In this document: positions 45,637 to 54,757 of the stretch, piece after piece | Numbering within the stretch: the stretch's first letter is position 1 | Layout of the letters: each line of letters starts with the position of its first letter | Assembly (NCBI RefSeq): GCF_004376845.1 | Contig: NZ_SNUW01000003.1 | Coordinates: forward strand, 248,001-312,000 | Length of the DNA: 64,000 bases | Direction of reading: 5' to 3' | From: Psychromonas algarum | GTDB lineage: Bacteria > Pseudomonadota > Gammaproteobacteria > Enterobacterales > Psychromonadaceae | Made by a program: the position numbers and the translations under genes | The notes under the pieces: generated by a model | The model's input: the letters and a program-made list of their open reading frames with translations, nothing else | Database searches by the model: none | Told to the model about the DNA's origin: nothing

Positions 45637-46140
45637 CTAATTTGCTGAAGCAGACTTCCCACCACTACCAGTCCCCCCTCCAAAATCTGATGAACGAGGG
45701 GCAGCTGCTAGCGTAATAGTAGGAAAACCACCTGTAGAAGCACTTTCAACAGGAAAGTTAGATTCGTTGGGTCCGTTTAATAATGTAGCCACTAATAAAT
45801 TATCAGATTCGGCTCCTACATTAACGGGTGTATCAGTAGTTTGGCTTTCTGCTTGAACAGGAGGTGTTATAACTACAGCTTGTGTTCTTGCAATAGCAGG
45901 TTCAGGAATTGGTTGATTAGAGTTAACAGGCTCACTTAATTGTACAATTTGAGGAGGCTGAGAAGATTGTTCGAAGGTAGTCTGAGTATTTGCTAATACA
46001 GCTTCAGAATCTACAGTTGGTCCCACATTAGTAACAGAAATACCAGATGAATTAGATTCTTGAGTGGGTACAAGTGTATTAAATGCACCAAAAAACATAA
46101 CAGCAGATACTGTAGCAGTCGTTAAATTATTCATATCCAT
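45637..46140 (-). CDS. Small low-complexity secreted-like protein at head of EPS locus
   Basis: I do not recognise this 167-residue protein. A hydrophobic segment at about residues 8-22 could be a signal or anchor. The rest is rich in Ser, Thr, Pro, Gln, Asn and Val and ends in a Gly/Ser tract (G-G-G-T-G-S-G-G-K-S near 153). No catalytic motif or cysteine is seen after the signal. Codon use looks coding and an ATG follows AGGAT closely. As first gene of the EPS locus it might be a matrix or cell-surface component. It could be cotranscribed with the polymerase genes. Confidence 0.6.
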   Translation of the reverse strand: MDMNNLTTATVSAVMFFGAFNTLVPTQESNSSGISVTNVGPTVDSEAVLANTQTTFEQSSQPPQIVQLSEPVNSNQPIPEPAIARTQAVVITPPVQAESQTTDTPVNVGAESDNLLVATLLNGPNESNFPVESASTGGFPTITLAAAPRSSDFGGGTGSGGKSASAN

Positions 46141-46193
46141 ATCCTATTTTTAATAATGTAAATACAAAAATAGATCTCTTTTATAAATAGTTT

Positions 46194-46199
46194 ATTATA
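46194..46199 (-). promoter_or_regulatory. Candidate -10 element for EPS locus
   Basis: A perfect TATAAT on the minus strand lies 54 bp upstream of the first EPS gene. The -35 region is weak, so activator dependence is likely. No GEMM-type aptamer is visible in this leader. Confidence 0.3.
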
Positions 46200-46380
46200 A
46201 TTAAACTTAACTGTCATGTTTTAAACGATATTTTATCATTATTTGTTATAAATAAAATCAAAAAAATATTTGCATTTAAAAGAAAAGACCCAAAAGTAAG
46301 ATGAATGGATAGACTTAAGGTTGGCTTAATTTTAGTGATACTTTAGAAACTTCACCTTGCAAATGAAGCGTCAATTTAGT

Positions 46381-47160
46381 TTATTTGGATGGTGAGTTTT
46401 TAGCAATTGTCAAATGGGTATAACGTCCTAATGATGCATAAGGTTCAAGTTGACAGTATGTTTTTTCCATCATCAATAATTGTTCAAAATTAGTTTCTGA
46501 AGTTTTTGGGGATTTCATATAATCATGTAATACACGCACACCTGTTTTTTGTAAAATAGACATATTTGCACTCTTTAACCACGTTTTCACTTCACCTTCA
46601 AAGAGTGGATTAGTAGGTGATAACCGTACAACTTTTTTACGTGGCATGCCTAATTCCACAAAGTTTAAATTACCGGAAATAAGGTTAAAAAATCGTTGTG
46701 CTTCTTTATTATAAAACATCAAAGAAACAAGCCCATCATCCTTTAGCCAGTTTAATAAAGAATATAATGTTTGTTCAGGGTCAGCTAACCATTCTAAAAC
46801 AGCATGGTTTAATATTAAGTCAAACTTCCCTTCCACATGTTCATTTAATGCTTGAATAGAGCAATGTATGACTTGTACATTCTGCTCGTAAACCTTGCCC
46901 TTTAATTGTGTTTTAGCAACCGTAAGAAGTTCTCCTGATATATCGCACAAAGTGACTTGATGCCCTAACCCTGCTAATTTTTGACTAAAGAAACCAAAGC
47001 CTCCACCCGCATCTAATACTCTTAATACAGGTTTATTTAAACGCTGAATGCAATCGAGCAGTTCTTGCCAAATAATTTCTTTGCGGATTTTACCTTTATA
47101 ACTTCCATATATGTTGTTAACAAACTTTTGTGCAATAGGATCAAAATTATGGTCAATCAC
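46381..47160 (-). CDS. cmoM: tRNA 5-carboxymethoxyuridine methyltransferase CmoM
   Basis: CmoM (formerly SmtA) methylates 5-carboxymethoxyuridine at the wobble position of tRNAs. The 259-residue sequence aligns closely with E. coli CmoM: N-F-D-x-I-A-x-K-F near the start, L-R-V-L-D-A-G-G-G near 45-53 (SAM site), L-N-H-A-V-L-E-W near 116, and C-terminal G-R-Y-T-H-L-T. It is divergent from elyC; the two genes are also neighbours in E. coli. No terminator was found between it and the EPS locus. Confidence 0.95.
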   Translation of the reverse strand: MIDHNFDPIAQKFVNNIYGSYKGKIRKEIIWQELLDCIQRLNKPVLRVLDAGGGFGFFSQKLAGLGHQVTLCDISGELLTVAKTQLKGKVYEQNVQVIHCSIQALNEHVEGKFDLILNHAVLEWLADPEQTLYSLLNWLKDDGLVSLMFYNKEAQRFFNLISGNLNFVELGMPRKKVVRLSPTNPLFEGEVKTWLKSANMSILQKTGVRVLHDYMKSPKTSETNFEQLLMMEKTYCQLEPYASLGRYTHLTIAKNSPSK

Positions 47161-47274
47161 AGGATTAAATTCTCATTTATTTAGGTATCATAGAAATGAT
47201 TAGTATACTTGAATTCAGAGCTATTAGCTTAAATTCAAATAACACCAAATATTAAATAAATACTTAAGGTAAGC

Positions 47275-48033
47275 ATGTTATTTCTCATAAAAAAATGGAT
47301 TGGTGGATTACTTATGCCGTTACCTTTTTCATTACTATTATTATTTATCAGCCTATTATTATTATTTTTTACCCAGCGTCAAAAAACAGCAAAAATATTA
47401 GTGTTATGTAGTTTTATTATATTGTTTAGTTTTAGTGTATTACCTAATGCGAATCATTTAGTTAAGCCATTAGAAAGACAGTACCCCGATCTCATAAATG
47501 CGCATCAATCATTGGATTATATTCTAGTACTGGGATCATCTGGCATTCATGATCAAAGTATCCCTATTACAGGACAACTGTCATTTACTGCATTAAGTCG
47601 CTTTAGTGAAGCTTTACGCTTATATTATGCAAATCCAAATGCTTATATAGTGGTTTCTGGATCAGGGTTTGGCGACACTCAAAGCCATGCTCAACTATTA
47701 CAAACATTAGCCATTAGCTTTACTATCCCTAGACAAAGAATTATTCGTTTAGATGATACAAAAGATACCAATCAAGAAGCACAACAGATGGCAACTATCA
47801 TTGATGGTAAAAAAGCAGCTTTGGTCACTTCGGCCACACATATGCCAAGAGCAATGAAGTTATTTAAACAATATAATCAAACACCTATCCCGGCCCCTGC
47901 AATGTACCTGGCAAAAGAAAATAACCATAAATTACCAAGCTATATTTATATACCATCAGCTTATCAGCTCTATAAATCGCAAGTTGCCCTACATGAGTAT
48001 TTAGGTCAATTACAGGCATGGTTTTTACGCTAA
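47275..48033 (+). CDS. elyC: Envelope biogenesis factor ElyC
   Basis: The 252-residue product has two N-terminal membrane helices (about 14-31 and 38-56) and a DUF218 domain with Y-I-L-V-L-G near 80, V-V-S-G-S-G near 120 and V-T-S-A-T-H-M-P-R-A-M near 183. It aligns with E. coli ElyC (YcbC), which affects undecaprenyl phosphate use and cell-wall synthesis at low temperature. A good AAGGTA ribosome site precedes the ATG. Its position beside cmoM is the same as in E. coli. The related SanA/YdcF proteins are less similar. Confidence 0.9.
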   Translation: MLFLIKKWIGGLLMPLPFSLLLLFISLLLLFFTQRQKTAKILVLCSFIILFSFSVLPNANHLVKPLERQYPDLINAHQSLDYILVLGSSGIHDQSIPITGQLSFTALSRFSEALRLYYANPNAYIVVSGSGFGDTQSHAQLLQTLAISFTIPRQRIIRLDDTKDTNQEAQQMATIIDGKKAALVTSATHMPRAMKLFKQYNQTPIPAPAMYLAKENNHKLPSYIYIPSAYQLYKSQVALHEYLGQLQAWFLR

Positions 48034-48060
48034 CAATTGTTTTTTTTAGTTTAGAAACAT

Positions 48061-48083
48061 AAAAGTCCTGCAAGCAGGACTTT
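48061..48083. terminator. Terminator between elyC and DUF1737 gene
   Basis: The stem AAAGTCCTG / CAGGACTTT with a CAAG loop lies between two converging genes. T-rich tails are moderate on the minus strand and weak on the plus strand, so it may serve both. Confidence 0.7.
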
Positions 48084-48145
48084 AGTAATCAATTTGAATC
48101 TTTGATTATGGGAGGTGGAAAGGTTTTATGTATTCTAAATCAATC

Positions 48146-48328
48146 TTAAACCAAACGAGCAGGTCTTTTAATTACCGCCTGTCCTACAACAACATGCTCC
48201 CCATTAAAGGTCATCGTTGGGTAACCGTACAACTCATAACCTTCACTTAACTTTTCAGTTATCCGACGGCAAAATTCAGAATCATCTTTACCTGTAATTA
48301 ATTTATAAGTTTCAATTGAGTGTGGCAT
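48146..48328 (-). CDS. DUF1737-family small protein
   Basis: A 60-residue protein of the DUF1737 type, with Y-K-L-I-T-G-K-D-D-S-E-F-C near 8-20 and L-S-E-G-Y-E-L-Y-G-Y-P near 27-37. Function is unknown. It looks compact and soluble. It stands alone between elyC and thiI and has AAGGAT before the start. Confidence 0.8.
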   Translation of the reverse strand: MPHSIETYKLITGKDDSEFCRRITEKLSEGYELYGYPTMTFNGEHVVVGQAVIKRPARLV

Positions 48329-48444
48329 ATTAATATCCTTTTATTAGTACTGCGAATCTAAATTCAGCATACGACTATTCATTCAAAAGACATATTAATT
48401 CCCACACTACCTAAGCAAAACTGTGAGTTCCGATCATTATGCAT

Positions 48445-48475
48445 AAAAAAACGGCATTTAAAATGCCGTTTTATA
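48445..48475. terminator. Terminator after thiI
   Basis: The stem AAAACGGCAT / ATGCCGTTTT with a 5-nt loop is followed on the minus strand by a T-run. It ends the thiI transcript. Confidence 0.85.
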
Positions 48476-48562
48476 GATAAAGTTTATGATTTATAAGGAA
48501 TGTTAAATCACCATACTAAGTACCTGTGCTAAGTAACTAAACTAATTAACTATGATAAATAA

Positions 48563-50017
48563 TTATGGGCGATACACTTTCACATTTTCAAAGCCTGCTT
48601 CTTTAAGGTAAAGCGCTTGTAATTGACTCATGACACCACGCTCACAATAAAGTAGATAAATTTTATCTTGTGCTAATGTTTCAAATTGATTACTTAATTT
48701 AAAGAAAGGTAAATGTTGTACTTCAACACCATCAATCTCTAATGGTTTTTCATCTTTTTCATCTGCAGAACGAATATCCAATACAACTTCATTAACAGCA
48801 AAAGCAGAAACTGACTCAACTTCCACCAGTTGTTTTTTTGCATCAGTTACAATATCTTTAATGTCTAAAATCTTTGCATCAAAAACGACTTTATCGATCA
48901 ATGACATATCAAAGTTATCTTCTTCTTTTTGAATCTTTGTCATTACAGCTTTTACAGTTGGTCGTTGTGAGATAACACCACAATACTCAGGGATTGTTTC
49001 AGATATTTCAGCAGTACCAATCTCACGAGCACAATCAATAATATCTTGTTTATCCGTCGCAACTAATGGACGTAAAATAAGCGTATCTGTAACTTGGTCA
49101 ATGACAGAAAGATTACGTAAAGTTTGGCTTGAAACCTGGCCTAATGCTTCTCCTGTCACTAATCCTTCAATATCTAAATTAGCAGCTACTTTTGCCGCTG
49201 CACGCATCATCATACGTTTTAATACAACGCCCATTTGACCGTTATCTACCTTTTCAAGTATCTCTGCCACAACCGGTTCAAAAGGAACTGAAATGAATTT
49301 AACACGATGCGAAGCTCCAAAACGCTCCCATAAGTGATAAGCAACTTGTTTCACACCTATTTCATGCGCTGCACCACCTAAATTAAAAAAGCAGTAATGC
49401 ACACGAGATCCACGTTTCAATAATTGATAACTTGATACACCTGAATCAAACCCACCTGAAATAAGTGATAACACAGACTCTTGAGTACCAAGAGGGAAAC
49501 CACCTAAACCTTGATGACGTTGATCTACCATGAATAATTTTTGTTCATTGATCTCAATATTAACCGTTACATCAGGATTTTTTAATTTAACTGACAATGC
49601 ATCTGTATGCTGATTTAAACCACCACCTACATAACGTTCTACTTCATTTGAACCAAAGTCATGGGTACCGATACGCTTAGCACGAACACAGAATGTTTTA
49701 CCTGCTAAACTTTCACCAAAACTCGCTTTGGTTTGCTCGTAGATATCATGAATATCAGTAAAAGTACTTTCACTCACTTCTAAAAAATGTGCAATGCCTG
49801 GCGTACTTTTTAAATAATGGATAACCGTTGCTTTATTAACAGGATCATCATTTTCACTACGAACAATAATTTTATCCCACTCAAGAATAACTTTGATATC
49901 TTCATCATGACGAGTAAGTACATTTCGAATATTACCCTGTAGCATTTTGCTAAAACGTTTACGAACAGGTTTACTTTTCATCATGATTTCAGGAAAAAGT
50001 TTTACGATAAATTTCAT
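48563..50017 (-). CDS. thiI: tRNA 4-thiouridine synthase / thiamine sulfur carrier ThiI
   Basis: ThiI adds sulfur to uridine 8 of tRNA and to ThiS in thiamine synthesis. The 484-residue protein has the NFLD-THUMP region (about 1-165), the ATP pyrophosphatase PP-loop I-S-G-G-F-D-S near 187-193, and a C-terminal rhodanese domain (about 400-484) with the sulfur-carrying Cys in L-Y-C-E-R-G-V-M-S near 460. This long form with rhodanese is that of gammaproteobacteria (482 residues in E. coli). It is followed by a terminator and preceded by the degenerate GGDEF gene. Confidence 0.97.
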   Translation of the reverse strand: MKFIVKLFPEIMMKSKPVRKRFSKMLQGNIRNVLTRHDEDIKVILEWDKIIVRSENDDPVNKATVIHYLKSTPGIAHFLEVSESTFTDIHDIYEQTKASFGESLAGKTFCVRAKRIGTHDFGSNEVERYVGGGLNQHTDALSVKLKNPDVTVNIEINEQKLFMVDQRHQGLGGFPLGTQESVLSLISGGFDSGVSSYQLLKRGSRVHYCFFNLGGAAHEIGVKQVAYHLWERFGASHRVKFISVPFEPVVAEILEKVDNGQMGVVLKRMMMRAAAKVAANLDIEGLVTGEALGQVSSQTLRNLSVIDQVTDTLILRPLVATDKQDIIDCAREIGTAEISETIPEYCGVISQRPTVKAVMTKIQKEEDNFDMSLIDKVVFDAKILDIKDIVTDAKKQLVEVESVSAFAVNEVVLDIRSADEKDEKPLEIDGVEVQHLPFFKLSNQFETLAQDKIYLLYCERGVMSQLQALYLKEAGFENVKVYRP

Positions 50018-50097
50018 GGGACTTCACTGTGTTAATTTTAAGAAAAACGAATTATACGCACTACATATTTGTGCGCAATGTTTAATAAAAGTGACTT

Positions 50098-51861
50098 CTA
50101 TACGTAGGTTTGATCACGCCCAGATCTGATAGCCATATCATAAGCATAATCAGCATCGCCTCTCAAATCAGCAATACTGCCTCCATCAGCAGGGAATATA
50201 CAGGCCAAACCAATACTTAATGTTATTTGTTTACCAACTTTAGAGTGCTTATGATCAATATTAGAAGCAGAAACTAATTCACGTAATTTCTCTGCAGCCC
50301 TTAATGCTTTAGTTGCATTGTCTCTTTTAACCAATACCACAAACTCTCCATTGCCAATATAATACAAAGAAGCACTATGACTTCGATAATTTTTTACCGC
50401 TAAAGAAGCAACCTTAACTAAAGTATCAGTATTCATTTGTTGATTATAATTATCTGAGTATGCTCTATAATAGTCGACCCCAACTATAAGCATAGAGAGC
50501 ACTTCCTGTTGTTCATCACACTCTGTCCATATGCTAATGAAACGATCATCTAGGGCTGATTGGCCATAAACATTTAACTCCATTAAACGCACTGGTAAAC
50601 TTGACCCTATATTAGCATTGACCTCTTCTTCTATGGGCTCTTCGTCAATCATTCCACCTGATTTAGGTGTTGAAATATCTAGCGCCACCTCTGCTAACTC
50701 AAGTGGATTATCAGTAATTGAAAGTGCTAACTCAGCATTAAGGTTATCATCAGTAATGGAAGACGTTGTCTTAAAATGAATACTCTTATCTATTTCATTT
50801 TCAGGGATAACTAGCGGATCAATTTCTGTACCTAGGTTATTATCAACTTCCAAAGATACTGCTTTTTCAAGAATATTTTCCTCTACTTCATTTGAAGCAA
50901 TATCTATTGTATCTAACTCTAACGAATAGTTGTTATCAGTAGCTAAGGGAGTTAATTCATCATAGAGGCTTTCATCTACTTCATCTACTTCATCTGAAGC
51001 AATAGTTAACTTATCAACCCCTAATTCAATCACATTATCAATAGCTAAAGATAATGGCTCAAACTCTTCAGAATCACCTTTATCTACTTCTGTTTTGGAA
51101 AAGTCTATTGTATGGAGTTCTAACTCAGGGTCATCATTTACTAATAAAGGCTTTAATTCACCACTATCCATTATATTTTCATGCATTTCTAAAGGATCGT
51201 TTTCGATAACAGTTCCAGTGTTTTGAATATAGGTTTCAACTGGTAAGTAATTCACATTGCCAGAAGAAGTTCTTTCCAACTTAACGAGCGCCTCACGAGC
51301 ACACTGTATGAATAATTTTGCAGTACTTAAGAGACCACTAGCAATACCCACATTTAAAATAACATTTTCACTAATATCGGAGAAATCGTGAGTAGTTTCA
51401 GAGAACTCAACAGCTTCACGAAGTTCTTCAGCAATAACAATAACTTGTTTTTTATTACCACCTTTAAATAAAATTGCAAATTCGCCTTGCTCTCGATAGG
51501 CTAAAAAACATTCATGTTTATCACATATTTTTTTTAAAATAAGCCCAATAACAAGCAACATAAAAGAGGTTCTTTGCTCTCCATGATTATCTTGGTAGGC
51601 TTGAAATGCATCTATATCGCAAAGAAAAACCGAAAACACCTGATGCTCATCAGTACTGTTAAGTTTTAGATATTCATCATTAAATTCATCTAAACCGGCA
51701 ATATTAATTTGTGACATCACTTTAGCAAAAGCAGATGAATCGCGATTGATTTCCTTTTCAACCCGCGTTTCCAATTTTACTTCATCGGTAGAAACGTCTT
51801 TTTTTGTGTACTCTTTTTTCGCCTCTATCATTTTTTCTTCTTTTTCAGGAATAAATTGCAC
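50098..51861 (-). CDS. Protein with two degenerate GGDEF domains
   Basis: Residues about 48-205 and 425-587 each resemble a diguanylate cyclase domain: V-F-L-C-D-I-D-A-F-Q-A-Y near 76 and I-V-G-V-D-Y-Y-R-A-Y-S-D near 458 correspond to the metal-binding strand. In both, the active-site loop is altered: E-Q-G-E-F near 124 and G-N-G-E-F near 508 replace G-G-D-E-F. Between them is an acidic linker of about 200 residues with imperfect repeats. Cyclase activity seems doubtful; it may bind c-di-GMP or GTP, or act as scaffold. There is no signal peptide. The GTG start has AAGGAT upstream. No close relative is known to me. Confidence 0.78.
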   Translation of the reverse strand: MQFIPEKEEKMIEAKKEYTKKDVSTDEVKLETRVEKEINRDSSAFAKVMSQINIAGLDEFNDEYLKLNSTDEHQVFSVFLCDIDAFQAYQDNHGEQRTSFMLLVIGLILKKICDKHECFLAYREQGEFAILFKGGNKKQVIVIAEELREAVEFSETTHDFSDISENVILNVGIASGLLSTAKLFIQCAREALVKLERTSSGNVNYLPVETYIQNTGTVIENDPLEMHENIMDSGELKPLLVNDDPELELHTIDFSKTEVDKGDSEEFEPLSLAIDNVIELGVDKLTIASDEVDEVDESLYDELTPLATDNNYSLELDTIDIASNEVEENILEKAVSLEVDNNLGTEIDPLVIPENEIDKSIHFKTTSSITDDNLNAELALSITDNPLELAEVALDISTPKSGGMIDEEPIEEEVNANIGSSLPVRLMELNVYGQSALDDRFISIWTECDEQQEVLSMLIVGVDYYRAYSDNYNQQMNTDTLVKVASLAVKNYRSHSASLYYIGNGEFVVLVKRDNATKALRAAEKLRELVSASNIDHKHSKVGKQITLSIGLACIFPADGGSIADLRGDADYAYDMAIRSGRDQTYV

Positions 51862-51990
51862 TATAAATATCCTTTTTTATTGCAGTTTATCGAATACTTT
51901 TATACTAACTCAGTGATTTATATTGTTCAGTTAAGCAGATCTAAACTGTAAGATATTATTAAAATACAGTGAATGTTACTCATCTTAAAT

Positions 51991-52527
51991 TCAAAGACTT
52001 TCCAAACGACTGAACCTAACTTCACAACTGCCTTTATCAGCAGCAACATAAAAAACATTATCAGTAATAGTCAGGCTAAAATCCATCGTACGCTCAACCA
52101 AGTTAGCCATTTGTTGGATCTGTTCAAACTCAAATTGATAAACTTCCACATTAATTGTTGCAAAGTCTTTTTTTGATTGTTTCCACCACACATTTGACTT
52201 GGTATTAAAACAATACACCTTTGTCTCTTTTGCTTGTCGGCAGGCTTTTTTAATTCGATCAAAACTAGGCTCTCCCACATCAATCCATAATAAAAATTCA
52301 TCACTGAAATTTTTCGCCCAAATATCAGGATCATCCGCTTCACTTAACCCAGTGGTAAAACTCAAAAACTCTTGATTATTTAATACATAAGCTAAGATAC
52401 GTGCCACCATACGTTCTGTTGTTTCAGAAGGATGCTGTGCAACAGTTAATGCAATGGTTTCATAAATATCGTCGTCTAAATTTGATACATTGATACTCAT
52501 TTTAAAAATAGTAGGCTTTAACGCCAT
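51991..52527 (-). CDS. yaeQ: YaeQ family protein
   Basis: The 178-residue product aligns with E. coli YaeQ: M-A-L-K-x-T-I at the start, Q-H-P-S-E-T-x-E-R-M near 33-42, W-I-D/E-x-G near 84 and I-K-K-A-C near 96. The family has a nuclease-like PD-(D/E)xK fold; its function is not settled. The ATG at 52527 has GGAG seven bases upstream and is preferred to an upstream start at 52551. The leuB terminator overlaps its ribosome site region. Confidence 0.92.
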   Translation of the reverse strand: MALKPTIFKMSINVSNLDDDIYETIALTVAQHPSETTERMVARILAYVLNNQEFLSFTTGLSEADDPDIWAKNFSDEFLLWIDVGEPSFDRIKKACRQAKETKVYCFNTKSNVWWKQSKKDFATINVEVYQFEFEQIQQMANLVERTMDFSLTITDNVFYVAADKGSCEVRFSRLESL

Positions 52528-52537
52528 TTTGTTTCTC

Positions 52538-52568
52538 CAAAAAAAAACCACGTTATAAAACGTGGTTT
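52538..52568 (-). terminator. Terminator after leuB
   Basis: A 9-bp stem AAACCACGT / ACGTGGTTT encloses 6 bases and is followed on the minus strand by nine T. It ends the leuB transcript just before yaeQ. Confidence 0.9.
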
Positions 52569-52615
52569 AAATAAAATCTAATCAATAACCTGAAATAAGG
52601 TTATATCAATTTATA

Positions 52616-53719
52616 TTAAACTGGCATTTTAGCCAGTTTTTCACAAACTAAATCACCAAATTCAGCAGTACTTACTAAGTTTGCTTCACCTGCTTTTGAA
52701 AGGTCTGATGTTGAATAGCCATCTTCAAATACACCTTGCATAGCAGCCCACAGATTTTTAGCTTCTTTTTCCATACCAAAGCTCATTTCTAGCATTAATG
52801 CTACTGAACCTATCATTGAATATGGGTTAGCAATACCTTTACCTGCAATATCAGGAGCAGAACCATGTGATGGTTCGTAGTAAGATTTTTCAGGACCTTT
52901 ACATGCAGAAGGCATTAGGCCTAAAGAACCTAAGATGCCGCCGCCTTGGTCACTTAAGATATCTCCAAACATGTTTTCCATCACCATTACGTCAAACATA
53001 GTTGGTTTTAAACATAGGTAAGTTGCAGCTGCATCAACTAAGATGTTGATCACTTCAACTTCAGGGAAGTTTTTGCTTTCTTCTTCAACAATTGCATTCC
53101 ATAAAACACTTGATTTAAGTACGTTTGATTTATGGATGTTATGCATTACTTTTTTACGTTTCATTGAAACTTCAAAACCAACACGTACGATTTGACGGAT
53201 TTGATCTTCATCGTATTCTAAGACTTCACGAACGTAACGTTTGCCTTCCGCATCTACGCCAGTTTCTTTCTCACCGAAGTATAAACCACCGACTAATTCA
53301 CGAATTAGCATAATGTCGATACCATCGCCAACAACAGACTCTTTTAATGGAGAGAAGTGAGCTAAACCTTTTGGTAAATAAACAGGACGGAAGTTAGCAT
53401 AAGTATTGTAACGACGACGTAATGGTAATAATGCACCACGCTCAGGCTGTTCATCAACTGGGATTTTTTGAGAGTCTTCGTGATTTAAACCGATAGTGCC
53501 TTTTAAAATGGCATCTGCTTTATCACAAGCCGCTTTTGTTTCTTCAGGAAAAGATTTACCAGTAGCGAAATAAGCAGCGGCACCAAATAGTACATCGTTT
53601 AATTCAAAGTTCACATCGGCATTACGTTGTTCAACTAATTTTAAAACTTTTACAGCTTCTTTCATTACTTCAGGACCGATACCGTCGCCTGCTAGTAAAG
53701 CAATGTTATATGTTGTCAT
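52616..53719 (-). CDS. leuB: 3-isopropylmalate dehydrogenase
   Basis: LeuB oxidises and decarboxylates 3-isopropylmalate in leucine synthesis. The 367-residue protein has L-A-G-D-G-I-G-P-E-V near 9-18, the substrate loop E-R-G-A-L-L-P-L-R near 93-101 (leucines that recognise the isopropyl group), R-E-L-V-G-G-L-Y-F-G near 140-149 and the C-terminal G-S-A-P-D-I-A-G near 286-293. Several segments (N-T-Y-A-N-F-R-P-V-Y, a G-V-D-A-E-G-K-R-Y insert) differ from E. coli LeuB. It stands alone, without leuA, leuC or leuD beside it, and ends at its own terminator. A sister decarboxylating dehydrogenase is less likely. Confidence 0.88.
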   Translation of the reverse strand: MTTYNIALLAGDGIGPEVMKEAVKVLKLVEQRNADVNFELNDVLFGAAAYFATGKSFPEETKAACDKADAILKGTIGLNHEDSQKIPVDEQPERGALLPLRRRYNTYANFRPVYLPKGLAHFSPLKESVVGDGIDIMLIRELVGGLYFGEKETGVDAEGKRYVREVLEYDEDQIRQIVRVGFEVSMKRKKVMHNIHKSNVLKSSVLWNAIVEEESKNFPEVEVINILVDAAATYLCLKPTMFDVMVMENMFGDILSDQGGGILGSLGLMPSACKGPEKSYYEPSHGSAPDIAGKGIANPYSMIGSVALMLEMSFGMEKEAKNLWAAMQGVFEDGYSTSDLSKAGEANLVSTAEFGDLVCEKLAKMPV

Positions 53720-53848
53720 TTTAATTTCCTAAATGATTTATCGAGTTGTGATTGTCTGTTTGCATAATAAAGTAAAAACACACTAACTTTCAATTTTTGC
53801 AGTACATTTTTAACATTTAAATGACTATTTAAGCAAAATAAATGAATA

Positions 53849-54604
53849 TTAAACGGGATTGTCTATATCAATAAAGGTTACATCAAGATCCATTTCCTCG
53901 ATTAACCATTCACCTAATGCTTTTACACCATAGCGTTCAGTTGCATGATGTCCTGCAGCAAAATAATGGATCCTCATCTCTTTGGCAATATGTGTAGTGC
54001 GTTCAGATATTTCACCGCTAATAAAAGCGTCAATCCCCTGCTCTGCAGCAATCGTTATATAATCTTGTCCGCCGCCGGTACACCAAGCAATGCTTTTAAT
54101 TTCAGGCTTGCCACCATCAATCCACAATGGCTCTCTGTGAAGTTGCTCTGTTATAGTGGTAACTAACTGTGTAGGAGTCACAGCTTGTTCAAATTTACCT
54201 ACGCGCCCCACGCTACGTTTATCCCACGGCTCAAGAGGACGTCTATCAACAATATTCAACAATTCTGCAAGTTGTTTATTATTTCCCAGTTCAGGGTGAA
54301 CATCTAACGGTAAGTGATAGGCATAAAGGTTAATACCATTTTCTATTAACGCTTTAATACGATTATATTTCATGCCGACAATTTGTTGTGCCTCGCCTTT
54401 CCAAAAGAAACCATGGTGAACTAAAATTGCATCAGCATTATGTTCAATCGCTGCATCAATTAATGCTTGATTTGCAGTGACACCTGTAATAATTTTTTTT
54501 ACTTGTTGACGACCTTCGATTTGCAATCCGTTAGGGCAATAATCTTTGAATTGATGTATTTCTAAAAATTGATCAAGTTTATTAGCAAGTTTACGGTTAT
54601 TCAT
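53849..54604 (-). CDS. Nif3-like dinuclear metal centre protein (YbgI)
   Basis: The 251-residue product is a Nif3/YbgI family member: I-L-V-H-H-G-F-F-W near 60-68 and A-G-H-H-A-T-E-R-Y-G near 215-224 hold the histidines of the metal pair, with P-L-D-V-H near 99. The protein forms a toroidal hexamer. Suggested as a GTP cyclohydrolase-like or hydrolase enzyme, its function is not settled. It lies between phoR and leuB, without clear functional link. Confidence 0.93.
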   Translation of the reverse strand: MNNRKLANKLDQFLEIHQFKDYCPNGLQIEGRQQVKKIITGVTANQALIDAAIEHNADAILVHHGFFWKGEAQQIVGMKYNRIKALIENGINLYAYHLPLDVHPELGNNKQLAELLNIVDRRPLEPWDKRSVGRVGKFEQAVTPTQLVTTITEQLHREPLWIDGGKPEIKSIAWCTGGGQDYITIAAEQGIDAFISGEISERTTHIAKEMRIHYFAAGHHATERYGVKALGEWLIEEMDLDVTFIDIDNPV

Positions 54605-54757
54605 TTTTTCACTTTTTAAATAAAGAACTTATTTTGTAATAATAAAGAAGTTGTGAGCACGAATGAAGCTTTTAATAAGCTAAAGGCTCTCAATCCCAAA
54701 AATAAAATATCTACTTTATACAAATCCAGTTAGGCGAATTTTAAAACACATAATGAT

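Noticed and set aside
46141-46380. Possible second GEMM riboswitch before the EPS locus
   Set aside because: None of the conserved AAACC, AAAGCC or GGGUUGCC segments is present on either strand.
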